A stretch of 64,000 bases of DNA from Actinostola sp. cb2023 (GCA_033675265.1 JAUJYZ010000484.1:124001-188000); one strand, 5' to 3'; positions 52,225 to 63,873 are shown, counted from the first letter of the stretch. The notes: generated by a model from the letters alone, not told the origin. Program-made: numbers and translations.

Positions 52225-53430
52225 TGGGCCATATATGGGCCAAATATGGGCCAAATATGGAAAAGTATATGGGTTTTATGTGGCCCATATTAAACCCAGA
52301 ATTCCAAAATATATGGGTTATATATGGATTAAATATGGATTAAGTACGTATTTGGTCATAATCCATGTATTATCCATATATTACCCATATTTTTCCCATA
52401 TATTACTCATTTATGTGGCCCATATATTTCCCGTACTTCCCATATATTTCCCATATACTTCCCATATATTTCCCATACATGGGCCATATATGGGCCAGAT
52501 ATGGGAAAAGTATGGAATTTATATGGATAAAATGTGGTTACTATATGGGTTTTATGTGGGCCCATATTAAACCCATATTAATTCCATATTAAACCCAGCT
52601 ATTCCAAAATGTATGGGTTATATATGGATTAAATCTGGATTAAGTACGTATTTGGTCAAAATCCATGTATTATCCATATATAATCCGTATTATTCCCATA
52701 TATTACTCATTTATGTGGCCCATATATTTTCCATACTTCCCATATATTTCCCATACTTCCCATATATTTCCCATATACTTCCCATATATTATCCATACTA
52801 TTCCCATATATTTCCCATATACTTCCCATATATTATCCATACTATTCCCATATATTTCCCATATACTTCCCATATATTATCCATACTATTCCCATATATT
52901 TCCCATAACAATACCCATATATTATCCATATTATTCCCATATATTTCCCATATACTTCCCATATATTTCCCATACTTCCCATATACTTCCCATATATTAT
53001 CCATACTATTCCCATATATTTCCCATATACTTCCCATATATTATCCATACTATTCCCAGATATTTCCCATACCAATACCCATATATTATCCATATTATTC
53101 CCATATATTTCCCATATACTTTCCATATATTATCCATACTATTCCCATATATTTTCCATATTTCCCATATATTTCCCATACACTTCCCATATATTATCCA
53201 TACTATTCCCATATATTTGCCATATTTCTCATATATTTCCCATATACTTCCCATATATTATCCATATACTTCCCATATATTATCCATACTATTTCCATAT
53301 ATTTGCCATACTTCCCATATATTTCCAATATATATATACTTTCCATATATTATCCATACTATTCCCATCCTATTCCCATGCATCCCATATATTTCCTATA
53401 TATTAATTCCCCATACTTACAGTACTGAAT
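52225..53430. repeat. left CCCATATAT array
   Basis: Units of about 45 bp made from TCCCATATATTTCCCATATA, CTTCCCATATATTATCCATA and CTATTCCCATATA, opening with GGGCCATATATGGGCC. Long open frames on both strands (IPIYFPYTSHILS..., WEVYGKYMGIVWI...) reflect the repeat only. Confidence 0.93.
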
Positions 53431-53750
53431 ATTTCTTAATACAGTATAATTTTTGTGAATAATATTATTTAAAAATGCACATCATGCAGTATCAAAAAAT
53501 ATTTATTGATAATTGAAAGCTTTTTACAAATGTAAATAGAAGTATACATGCATAAGTTATTCTTTCTTATGGCCAGTCAGTCTACAGTCAATTATATGAC
53601 TGGTCAAATAACTTTGAATAGATCATGATCAGTTATAACTCGATCATGTAAAGTCGCCGCAATATATTTGTTAGCCCGGCAAACTTCAAACTATTATAGT
53701 TCATGTAAATATTAGATAAATGTCCATCAGTAGCTAATGCAGTATATATG

Positions 53751-53947
53751 AAATATATGAATCCAAGTGGAGCCTGAAACTACTTATATGAACCCGCCTG
53801 CTCTCAGTGGCTTAGATACATGTAGCGCAGTTGGTAGAACATTACACCGGTATCGCAAAGGTTGTGGGTTTGATTCCCGTTGTAAGTCTGATTTTTTTTC
53901 AGACATTATTTCCAGTAGTTTCAGGCTCCACTTGGATTCATATATTT
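53751..53947 (+). mobile_element. tRNA-derived SINE-like sequence inside a palindrome
   Basis: Arms AAATATATGAATCCAAGTGG + AGCCTGAAACTA at the left, mirrored at the right. Between them is an A box TAGCGCAGTTGG (53822-53833) and a B box GGGTTTGATTCCC (53867-53879) at 33-bp spacing, followed by a T run. No complete tRNA cloverleaf forms (the anticodon stem is poor). Confidence 0.7.
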
Positions 53948-53989
53948 TATGAATCAGTGCATTAAAGTGGATTTCTGCAAGTGACTTGG

Positions 53990-54078
53990 TAATGCATCAA
54001 TCAATTCCAGCTGTTATCATCCCCCCCCCCCTCCCCCCCTTGTAGTCCCAAGAAAGAAAGAAAAATCCCTGGTAGTCA

Positions 54079-54154
<76 letters not shown>

Positions 54155-54181
54155 GTAACAGCTATGAATTGATCTATGCAT
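53990..54181. mobile_element. MITE with poly(C) and 75-nt poly(G) arms
   Basis: AATGCATCAATCAATTCCAG CTGTTA at the left, TAACAGCTATGAATTGATC at the right; the same family as 19394-19804. The left arm has C11-T-C7; the right arm has G75 (54079-54153). Confidence 0.85.
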
Positions 54182-55218
54182 AACCTATATACATGTACAG
54201 TATGCCACCATTACAGTCGACTGGTGAATACACATGCATGAACAGCATTAATTCTGTAAACATCTGGGCCCGGTTGTTCGAAAGCGTGTTAACGCTAACC
54301 CGGGGATAAATTCGCTAACCTAGTGTTAATTCTTAATATTTTACCCTAGGTTAGCTATTTTAACCCTGGGCCCTGTTCATCAATTTAATTCAATACTCCA
54401 AGAGGGCATAAGGGACAGAGCCAAGGGAGTCTCGCTGTATTGCCCTTGGGATATCTTAATTTCACTAAATCTATTTTTAGAAACACCAGAAGTGGTGGAT
54501 GCCAATGGAAACATACTTCCGGTACACATAGACTCTATCAGAGAAGATGTGTAATATTTGACATTGTTTTCTGTGTTATTTAATTCAACTTTTTAATTAT
54601 CATAACTATCCTCAGAGAAGACCAACTTAACACGGTACATGTATAATCATCCAGGCTTAGATTGATCGTCAGAGGTAGCATCCCAAGGAACATTAGGTTA
54701 TTTGTCAGTTTGTCTTGCATCTTTTCATCCACTGTTCCATTCTCACATGTCAATGTTTAGTGTGTCTAACATGCTCTTTGGCAGATTAGGGAATGATGGA
54801 TGTGATATAATTGTCTCAAAATATTTCACCATCCATTATGTGACTGCAAGTGCAGTAAAAATAATAAATAATAAATCTGTATAAATTATGAAATCTACAA
54901 ATAGACTGTTGTAGATTTCATAATTTATTCAGATTTATTCTACATTGTAGATTCCAACTTTTGACAATAATAGAGAACAGTCCGTGCAATTCAAAAATGT
55001 TTCTATTGTTTCATGTAAACATTTTTTCGTGTTCTTGTTGATACATTGTATTTGATAATTTTCACTGACTCGAGGCTAACCCTGTACAAATGCGTTTGAT
55101 ATCAATAAGTACAGCGGTTTCTGGGGGATCTGTGAACGCGAAAAGAGACTATTGCAAGAAATCCATTTTGACAATGTATTACTATTTCAAGAAGATTCTT
55201 GTAGGTTGTGTGAAGATT

Positions 55219-55445
55219 CATCAATAGTTTGTATCATCAACCTGTGACATTTTATTTTAACCGAGCTTTCGAGCAACTTGCTCATCTTCAGGGTTACAGA
55301 TGTTTCAAGTGTAATTCCAAAAATACTTTTACAAAAATATTTTTGGAATTACACTTGAAACATCTGTAACCCTGAAGATGAGCAAGTTGCTCGAAAGCTC
55401 GGTTAAAATAAAATATCACAGGTTGATGATACAAACTATTGATGG
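55219..55445. repeat. 227-bp near-perfect palindrome
   Basis: Arms of about 105 bp (CATCAATAGTTTGTATCATC ... GGAATTACACTTGAAACATC) separated by a 10-20-bp AT centre near 55332. There are only one or two mismatches (TGTGACA/TATCACA). Confidence 0.95.
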
Positions 55446-56838
55446 ATGTATTACTATTATTTAACCATGCAACCAGAGCCCGTATTTTCAAAGAAATTTC
55501 ACTGAGAAAGCCTTTCCTAGTTGCATGGTTAGATATTGTAGCTAAGATAAACATTTGTATTTCACTTTAATCAGAGGGAAAGGAAAGAGGGAAAGAGAGG
55601 GTCATTATGCCTAAGACTTATTTGGAGATTTTTCAATAATGTGCATGACAGTGGCTACCCTGCACCTCTTTCCTGGTGAGTAGAAAAAACTCTGCTACAT
55701 GTAGTAGGGTAGACAGTGACACAAAGGTGCATGATTGCAGAAAGAGTATGCAAATTAAGGAAATTGAAGTATTTATTTTTATTACATGTCTAGATGTTTA
55801 TGACATTCTTGAATAAAACAAGAGGACACCCAGAATTGAGCGTGCTATGCAAAAGCAAGTATATTTAGAAACTGCAGGCTGAAATTTACTCCACCCTCCC
55901 AATCAGACACTTTTCAATAAAACTTTTACAAGAACAATGGCTACACTTGTAAATTACAGTTGTAAAAGTTTCATTGAATTGTCCCGAGGCCAGGTTGACT
56001 TCTTATTTGTAGTAACCTTAGAGAACACAGGCTGGCCTAGACCAAAATGTGCTTCACAGGTCCTTTTATATTTTTGCATGTAATGCTGATCAGTACCCAC
56101 TAGGTGAAGTTAAATATTTTACTTTATTGTATTTTGTGTCAAAGAATGCACGAAATATGCACGAGAGCACACGAACTATGGGACCGTATTTTGTGTGGTT
56201 ACTTAATCATGCACAATCATGTGATGAAAATTAACCAATCAGCGTGAGAAATTCTACAGTTTTGGCTAGCGTGCGCTCGTACAGAGATTTCCAAGTTTTC
56301 ACTGTAATTTGTTGTTTTTCTTTCACCAGAATAGCTAGTTTCTTTGACAAAATATATAATAAACAATTTATTAACCGGCTAAGCATCTAATACGGCTGTG
56401 AATTTTTACTACACAGTATTATAGACGTATTCAATGCTTAGCCGACTAATAACCTCTATTTATAAAATATAATCAAGGGGATAACAACAGCATAGTGTAC
56501 TTACCGTCTCAAATATAAGAATGCATACAGCCTTTTAATAATAATTAATTAAAATAAAATAATAATAACGGTTTAATGAAGCATTTCTACATCTTCAAAA
56601 CAGGCTAACTTAATATATAGGAGAGAGAGAAAGAAAGAAAGCTAAAATATAAAATATCAAAATATGTTAAAATATATGTATATATATGATACAGTAGAAC
56701 CTATGTAGAACCTGTTAACTACACTGATACACGAAATATGCTGAAATATTTCTCATCAATAGACTTCACTGAGTCTACCTTGGGGGAAAATAGGGCAAAT
56801 GATACACAGGGTATTATTCAAATACAACAACATGATAT

Positions 56839-56905
56839 GGCAAGTAATTTATTAGTCTTTACAAGATTGTACTGGCAAGTAATTTATTAGTCTTAACAAG
56901 ATTTA
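56839..56905. repeat. 35-bp tandem duplication
   Basis: GGCAAGTAATTTATTAGTCT occurs at 56839 and again at 56874, with TTACAAGATT/TAACAAGATT after each. Confidence 0.9.
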
Positions 56906-57565
56906 TCTGCACATTTACTGAGAAGGGAAGAAAATACACCCCACCAATCTTGTTCTGTACTCTTTTAACATTCACAAAAACACGACATTTTATATGGATG
57001 CTTATTTTTTTGCAAAGGAACCCGAAACGAAGCCAACTGATTTTGTTCTGTCTCAACGGTATCGTAGTCCGTTGTTGAAGGAGGTAATTTATAGCGTAAA
57101 TTAATCACTTGCCTCGACAGAAGAGAAGCGAAAACAACTGGTACAGAACCAAACTTGCGTGTTTTTCTTTGTGACCAGTAAAATCATTGCAGTTTCTTAG
57201 CAGAAAATAGTAGCAATGACCACCATTCAGACCGTCCGCCATTTTGAAAATCCATCTGAGCCCGTTAGAAAAAGAGTCAGCTTTGTGTGTTATACCTATG
57301 CGCAGAGGATTCTCTTCTAAAAAGCTCCGAGCATCGTTATAGATTGACCAATCACGATTGAGCAGTTTCAAATGAAAGTCGCGCATGCGCGGACATTTGG
57401 ACCAATCAGCATCGGCCTAGAAATGGCTGTTACCAGAGCCACTGACGGGAGAAGGAACGACCGACCGAGGTGCTCTGGGTACGAGAATGTGGTAAAGTAA
57501 ATACATGCATAATATATTTAAAAATCCAAAGAAATGTGAATGAAGTTAATTACTTGGGATGCCTG

Positions 57566-58902
57566 TGTAACCCATACAGTGCCCATATACCACCCATATT
57601 TTATCCTTATATTAATAATTGGGCCCATGTATGGCCCACATATCCCAGTATTAACTAAAATGTTAACCCATATATTGCCCTTATATTAATCATTGGGCCC
57701 ATATTTGGCCCACATATCCCAGTATTAACTAAAATGTTAACCCATATATTGCCCATACATACCCATGTTTTACCCTTATATTAATAATTGGGCCCATATA
57801 TGGCCCACATATCCCAGTATTAACTAAAATGTTAACCCATATATTGCCCATATACCACCCATATTTTACCCTTATATTAATAATTGGGCCCATGTATGGC
57901 CCACATATCCCAGTATTAACTAAAATGTTAACCCATATATTGCCCTTATATTAATCATTGGGCCCATATTTGGCCCACATATCCCATTATTAACTAAAAT
58001 GTTAACCCATATATTGCCCATACATACCCATGTTTTACCCTTATATTAATAATTGGGCCCATATATGGCCCACATACCCCAGTATTAACTAAAATGTTAA
58101 CCCATATATTGCCCTTATATTAATCATTGGGCCCATATTTGGCCCACATATCCCAGTATTAACTAAAATGTTAACCCATATATTGCCCATACATACCCAT
58201 GTTTTACCCTTATATTAATAATTGGGCCCATATATGGCCCACATATCCCAGTATTAACTAAAATGTTAACCCATATATATTGCCCATATACCACCCATAT
58301 TTTACCCTTATATTAATAATTGGGCCCATGTATGGCCCACATATCCCAGTATTAACTAAAATGTTAACCCATATATTGCCCTTATATTAATCATTGGGCC
58401 CATATATGGCCCACATATCCCAGTATTAACTAAAATGTTAACCCATATATTGCCCATACATACCCATGTTTTACCCTTATATTAATAATTGGGCCCATAT
58501 TTGGCCCACATATCCCAGTATTAACTAAAATGTTAACCCATATATTGCCCTTATATTAATCATTGGGCCCATATTTGGCCCACATATCCCAGTATTAACT
58601 AATATGTTAACCCATATATTGCCCATACATACCCATGTTTTACCCTTATTAATCATTGGGCCCATATATGGCCCACATATCCCAGTATTAACTAAAATGT
58701 TAACCCATATATTGCCCATACATACCCATGTTTTACCCTTATATTAATAATTGGGCCCATATATGGCCCACATATCCCAGTATTAACTAATATGTTAACC
58801 CATATATTGCCCATATATCAATAATTGGGCCCATGTATAGCCCACATATCCTAAAATGTTATCCCATATATTGCCCACATATACCCATATATTACCCATA
58901 TA
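57566..58902. repeat. CCCATATAT array with 74- and 95-bp units
   Basis: The word AGTATTAACTAAAATGTTAA occurs at 57647, 57721, 57816, 57912, (57986 mutated), 58081, 58155, 58250, 58348, 58422, 58517, 58591, 58684, 58779. Spacings are 74, 95, 96, 74, 95, 74, 95, 98, 74, 95, 74, 93, 95. The long unit adds about 21 bp (CATACATACCCATGTTTTAC). Confidence 0.95.
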
Positions 58903-59912
58903 CAGGAGCCCATTACTAGGAGCCTCCCTCTAGTAATAGGTTCATACGACATCATTTGCACAAATTGGGCTATTTTTAGATATGCAAATTTCCGATGAAT
59001 TTCAAATTGAAAAATAAAATGGCGACCAAACGGAAGACGCGAGGACTTGATCCAAAATATTGATATTCTTATTCCATGGAAGTCCAAGTCTATTTTTCCC
59101 TTGCACAAGAACGAGACGAACTGTGTACAATGAATGTATCACATGTATCAATAAACTGACATACTGCCAGAGTGCTTAGTGGCGACTTTTAGTTTGGCGA
59201 CTCACGATATCGCGAAATTCTTCTACGTTCTTATACCTATCGCTTCATATGTTTATTCTTGTTTTATCAACTTTCTTCTGTTGGTTTTTGATTCATGACT
59301 TAGTCTACGTGCCGCAAGAATGAAGCGTTTTCTCACAGTGATTTCGACTCTGAGTGAAGCAAAATCCATCACCTTCATCATCACTGATATAGTTTTGGAT
59401 AGCGACGCCAATATAACCAACCACACAAATGTGCACTTTGCTAAATAACTTCTTCGCCGAAAGATTGTCGAAAAACAACTGAAACTTTTATCCGACGAAC
59501 CGTGCCTTAAAGAGCGGCAAAGAACACTAAAACAAGAGGGTTATCACTGAGTGTATGCGAAGCTCTTTCACCAAAGGCGTCTTCAGTTCAAAGAAGGCAA
59601 GAAAGCCGGCACTCCAAGATCAGCCGCTGAATAAAAATGCGATAAAATCTTCATCCAGGCCACAGAAAAAGAAGCTCCCCTGTACCTCACTTCGCTGTTT
59701 TAGAAAGAACTTTGTGTCAATGTCGAGAATTTTCGACAAAATCCTACTTCAAAGACCTTCAAAGTTCGTGATTCATTTTGCTGCGTTTCAGACAACAAAT
59801 GCTAATTAGCAAAACACACCGGCGGTTTGGAATATTCATAGCTTGGTTCTCACTGCTAGTCCTGCACAAGTTTAATTAGGTTCTTCGTAAGAGATTAATA
59901 ATGGAAGTAATA

Positions 59913-60040
59913 GGACTGAGTGGAGTCCAATTCGGTCTGTAATCATACGAGTGATAAACAAAATTGGACGACCGCGTAGCGGGAGTCCAATTTGTTTATC
60001 ACAAGTATGATTACAGACAGAATTGGACGACACGAAGTCC
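59913..60040. repeat. hairpin GGACTGAGTGGAGTCCAATT
   Basis: Arms containing TCTGTAATCATACGAGTGAT and AAACAAAATTGGAC face their complements around GACCGCGTAGCGGGAGTC. Confidence 0.85.
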
Positions 60041-60050
60041 TGTTACCAAT

Positions 60051-60326
60051 TAATCATAACTATTACAATTACCGAGAAAAAAGATCTTCATGATAAACAA
60101 TGCTAAAATGCCCCAAAACAATGACATATTTTGGTGAAAAAGCGAGAAAAATTTCTTGAGCGCGCGCTCGATACCGTAGCGATTGCGTGATAGCGCGCGC
60201 ATTTTACTGAAAAGGTGTAATGTGATTGGCTCTTGCAACTGTCCGATTACAACTGTCCAATTAATGCTAAAATAGGACAGTCTCTCAACCAATCGGATTC
60301 GAGGAAATTGTAATAGTTATGATTAT
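60051..60326. mobile_element. MITE with TAATCATAACTATTACAATT ends
   Basis: The exact 20-bp inverted ends bound 276 bp containing GCGCGCG runs. Nested in the hAT-like element. Confidence 0.85.
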
Positions 60327-60796
60327 CCATGATACCAGATCGTTGAATTCCTTCTCCGAAAGAGCAGAAGATGTTCATTTTTTTGGCCGGGTTGGTTTTG
60401 AACTGCTAGCTTTGTTTTTAGAAGTTCTCGCACTTGAAGTTTTGATATAAATAATAATACCTTGAGTTAGTTTTTTTTGTTTTGTTTTTAATGTTTTCAA
60501 TCATTGTTCTTTCTCGCTTGATGAAGTACTGAAGTCAGACGACGAAACTGCATATCTGAAATTTCACTAGATTCTGATTCTTCACTAGAATCACTGGAAC
60601 TACACGGTACGCTTTCGGCCGACATTGAAAGCAAAGCAGTGTTGAATCTGACGTCAAAAACCTATTGTGTATGACGAGACATGATTGGTTAATCGCGCGG
60701 AATTTATAATGAGTGTTCTATTTTTAGCTCAATTTGTGCAAATGATGTCGTACAAACCTATTATAGGAGAGGAAGGCTCCTAGTAATGGGCTCCTG

Positions 60797-61800
60797 CCAT
60801 ATATCAATAATTGGGCCATATATGGCCCACATATCCCCTACTGACTAAAATAGTATCCCATATATTGCCCACATATACCCATATATTACCCATATATCAA
60901 TAAAATGGGCCCATATATGGCCCACATATCCCCTACTGACTAAAATAGTATCCCATATATTGCCCACATATACCCATATATTACCCATATATCAATAAAA
61001 TGGGCCCATATATGGCCCACATATCCCCTACTGACTAAAATAGTATCCCATATATTGCCCACATATACCCATATATTACCCATATATCAATAAAATGGGC
61101 CCATATATGGCCCACATATCTCCTACTAACTAAAATATTATCCCATATATTGCCCACATATACCCATATATTACCCATATATCAATAAAATGGGCCCATA
61201 TATGGCCCACATATCCCCTACTGACTAAAATATTATCCCATATATTGCCCACATATACCCATATATTACCCATATATCAATAAAATGGGTCCATATATGG
61301 CCCACATATCCCCTACTGACTAAAATTTTATCCCATATATTGCCCACATATACCCATATATTACCCATATATCAATAAAATGGGTCCATATATGGCCCAC
61401 ATATCCCCTACTGACTAAAATTTTATCCCATATATTGCCCACATATACCCATATATTACCCATATATCAATAAATTGGGCCATATATGGCCCATATATCC
61501 CAGTATTAACTAAATAGTATCCCATATATTGCCCACATATACCCATATATTACCCATATATCAATAAAATGGGCCCATATATGGCCCACATATCCCCTAC
61601 TGACTAAAATATTATCCCATATATTGCCCACATATACCCATATATTACCCATATATCAATAATTGGGCCCATATATGGCCCACATATCCCATATTAAACC
61701 CATATATTGTGGAAAAGGTAAAAGCTTGGGCCCATATATGGTCCACATATCAATTCTAGCTCCCCATACTATTCCCATATATGGGCCATATATGGCCCAT
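60797..61800. repeat. right CCCATATAT array, 95-bp units
   Basis: CCCCTACTGACTAAAATAGT recurs at about 60835, 60930 and 61025 and onward every 95 bp for about nine units, very regular. Closely related to the 95-bp unit of the array at 57566-58902. Confidence 0.93.
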
Positions 61801-61847
61801 ATACATCCCATATTTAACCCATACTAAACGTTTGGTGTGGGAGTGGT

Positions 61848-61970
61848 CCCACACTCTGAACAAACAATCGTCTGGAAATTGCCGCATTAAAATCCAAAAA
61901 ACCAAGGGGTCCCACACTCGTGAACAAACATCGTCGGAAATTGCCGCATTAAAATCCAAAAAAACAAAAC
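61848..61970. repeat. 62-bp tandem duplication outside the right end
   Basis: TCCCACACTC(G)TGAACAAAC ... GGAAATTGCCGCATTAAAAT CCAAAAAA occurs twice in tandem just beyond the 9.6-kb structure. Confidence 0.85.
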
Positions 61971-62149
61971 CCGATCGATTGTTCAATAGCAAAAATGTTT
62001 TTTATCATTATTATTATTTTGAGGAAAAACTTTTTTTTAGTTTGGAAAAAAACTGGGGGGGGGCGTCCCTTTGGCGCTACGGCCCTGGGTAAGCAGCTAT
62101 GTGTAAGGGGAGAGAGCATTGCATGACGACACTAAACACGGCTGCGAGG

Positions 62150-62230
62150 GAGACTACCTTAATACAGGGTGGCCGCGTAATACAGGGTGGCCGCTTGATA
62201 CAGGGTCGTTTTATACAGGTTTGACTGTAT
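62150..62230 (-). repeat. pogo/Tigger-like end
   Basis: On the minus strand TACAGTCAAACCTGTATAAA leads into CGACCCTGTATCAAGCGGCC and two further CACCCTGTATTA units. No partner end identified. Confidence 0.55.
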
Positions 62231-62344
62231 TAATTGGGTTCCCAGTGAGTTCCCAGTGAGGTCATGAGTTTATAAATCCCATTTGGAAGATTTTGATCTC
62301 TGATTTTATTCTACAGTTATACTTAATATTTTACTTTCTTAATT

Positions 62345-62885
62345 ACTCGGGCCCTTCCGAAGGAAGCCCGAGTTATAAAATGGACATTCTTTTTATTATT
62401 AATTTTTTTTTTTTAATGTTTTTGTTAGGCCACGGAATGCGAAGTATTTGATGAGGCGTCAGTTGTGCAATATCCAGTCACATGGATATTTTATGTTTTT
62501 GTTAGGCCACGGAATGCGAAGTATTTGATCAGGCGTCAGTTGTGCAATATCCGGTCACATGTCACATCGAGACCAAATATACCGAGGCTAGGCTAGGCTA
62601 GGGCTAGTATGTCCATTAGATATAACTGTATTGGAACCATTTATATACAAACATTTATCTTTCTCGCAATCGATGTGGGACTTTGTCAAATCCAAAACAC
62701 TACGCATGACCACTAATTCGATAGACAATCGTCACTAAAATAAAGTCAAAATCAAATCAAATCAGATGATATTGTCAAAGCTGGTGTGTGTTTAGTGGCT
62801 TCTAGCCAAAGCATGGGGTCTTGTACTATTGAATTGTCTCGCACATGCGCAATGTGTTATATAGGGGTCGTGATTCTCGAGCGGG
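62345..62885 (+). repeat. hairpin-headed dispersed repeat, copy 2
   Basis: ACTCGGGCCCTTCCGAAGGA AGCCCGAGT heads the copy, followed by TTATAAAA. An internal 75-bp segment (GTTTTTGTTAGGCCACGGAA...) is tandemly duplicated at about 62416 and 62491. Aligns with 23457-23935. Confidence 0.88.
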
Positions 62886-63755
62886 CTTCGCCAGATCATA
62901 GTATGCATGGATGTTATATTATGGGAGTCATGAATGATCGAGTTTGAATTGAGTTAGAGATTTTATCAAAGTAAATTTGAACGAATTCACGATATATACG
63001 TTATGTTGAAGAACGAATACGGACCATAACTCGAACCGTAATTCGAACTCGAATTCGATTCCAAACTCAACGTTTCGGCATTCCCTTATACGAAACACAT
63101 TTCTCAGATATATATAATGATGGATGTTTATTTTATTCGACGTTCGAACCGTAACTCGAACCCGAACTCGAACTCGATTCCAAACTCGACGTTTCGGGAT
63201 CTGAAGCTAGAGAGCGAGGGTTTGATTTTCCACTGAGTAGATTTTGTTTTGATAGCTAATCTCGCTTTGCGTGACAAGAGATATAATTTGTGTCGATGAG
63301 CATCGATAAAGATCTCCGACATATACTGTACGTATATGGTACATCTTTTAAAAACGTACTTGAGGTCACTTGAGGTTGCATATTCATGGCGCCACAAACG
63401 GGTCGAATATTTTCCGAACGCCTATCGAACTAAATCCGAAAATATGATTCGCTCAATAAACGGATCAAATAGTTCCGAGCGTATATCGAACTAAATCCGA
63501 AGTATTCTTCGCTCAGGGCAGATACTGAGATAGTGCTAAGCCATCGTCTTCGACGACTAGAAGTGAAAGAAGCAGTTGACCTGTGCAGAAGATAAATTAT
63601 GTTGTATCCAAGGCAAACCATCCACAGTTCCTCTTAAATACGCTCTCACATACAAACGCATACGCCGATTCGTGTGGGCCAACTCTAAAAGATGTTGAGC
63701 GTTTTCGACTTGAGCGTCTTGTTATTAATGAATTTGATAGTAATATACAACTTAC
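62886..63755. other. spacer with duplicated GAACTCGAATTCGATTCC words
   Basis: A segment around 63025-63085 (CGAACTCGAATTCGATTCC, AAACTCAACGTTTCGG) recurs around 63140-63200. No gene recognised until the exon that follows. Confidence 0.5.
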
Positions 63756-63873
63756 ATTGGTGTATTGAGTAGGCCACTTATGTTCTCCTGTTACCTTGTT
63801 GTAGATAAACAGAGTCTGTCCTGACTTACATTGGTATTCTGTCCATTCAGTATCCATTGCTTTCAAATTCTTG
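63756..63873 (-). CDS. WW-domain-like exon of a host gene
   Basis: Acceptor TCTTTCTGTTGTAG and donor AAT|GTAAGT frame 118 bp encoding NLKAMDTEWTEYQCKSGQTL, FIYNKVTGEHKWPTQYTN. The W...FIYN..TGE..W..P pattern with a 23-residue Trp-Trp spacing is that of a WW domain, which binds Pro-rich peptides. Strong splice sites and no repeats suggest a genuine host gene reading toward lower coordinates. The other exons are out of sight; partner and pathway unknown. Confidence 0.6.

Larger units (their letters stand above)
53455..57565. other. inner region of the 9.6-kb structure: repeats only
   Basis: No gene recognised. It holds the SINE-like palindrome (53751), poly(C/G) MITE (53990), palindromes (54880, 55219), a 35-bp tandem duplication (56839-56905) and AT-rich spacer. 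Confidence 0.5.
58903..60796. mobile_element. hAT-like non-autonomous element in the array
   Basis: CAGGAGCCCATTACTAGGAG at the left; CTCCTAGTAATGGGCTCCTG at the right. The inverted ends extend about 75 bp (to GTACGACATCATTTGCACAA). CCATATA flanks both sides (58896-58902, 60797-60803), though the array itself contains this word. No transposase is recognised; 59555-59809 is an open frame without a motif. Confidence 0.8.
52205..61841. mobile_element. 9.6-kb structure with inverted ends and CCCATATAT arrays
   Basis: Left end CCCACACCAAA-AATTTAGTATGGG (52205-52228); right end its complement with two differences (61818-61841), 22/24 identical. AGT flanks both ends (52202-52204, 61842-61844). Tandem arrays of GGCCATATATGGGCC/CCCATATAT lie just inside each end. 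Other elements occupy much of the middle. No transposase frame is recognised, so any mobility depends on a partner. Confidence 0.65.

Noticed and set aside
52613..53462. Open frames rich in IPIYFPYISHILP and WEIYGNSMDNIW
   Set aside because: Repeat translations of the CCCATATAT array.
53806..53890. Functional tRNA gene
   Set aside because: A and B boxes are present but the acceptor and anticodon stems do not fold; better called SINE-like.
57105..57386. 93-codon minus-strand frame as a gene
   Set aside because: No motif or splice support; it overlaps promoter-like CCAAT words and has unremarkable composition.
63597..63755. Extension of the WW-like frame to 63597
   Set aside because: A strong donor (AAT|GTAAGT) ends the exon at 63756; the rest has no domain character.
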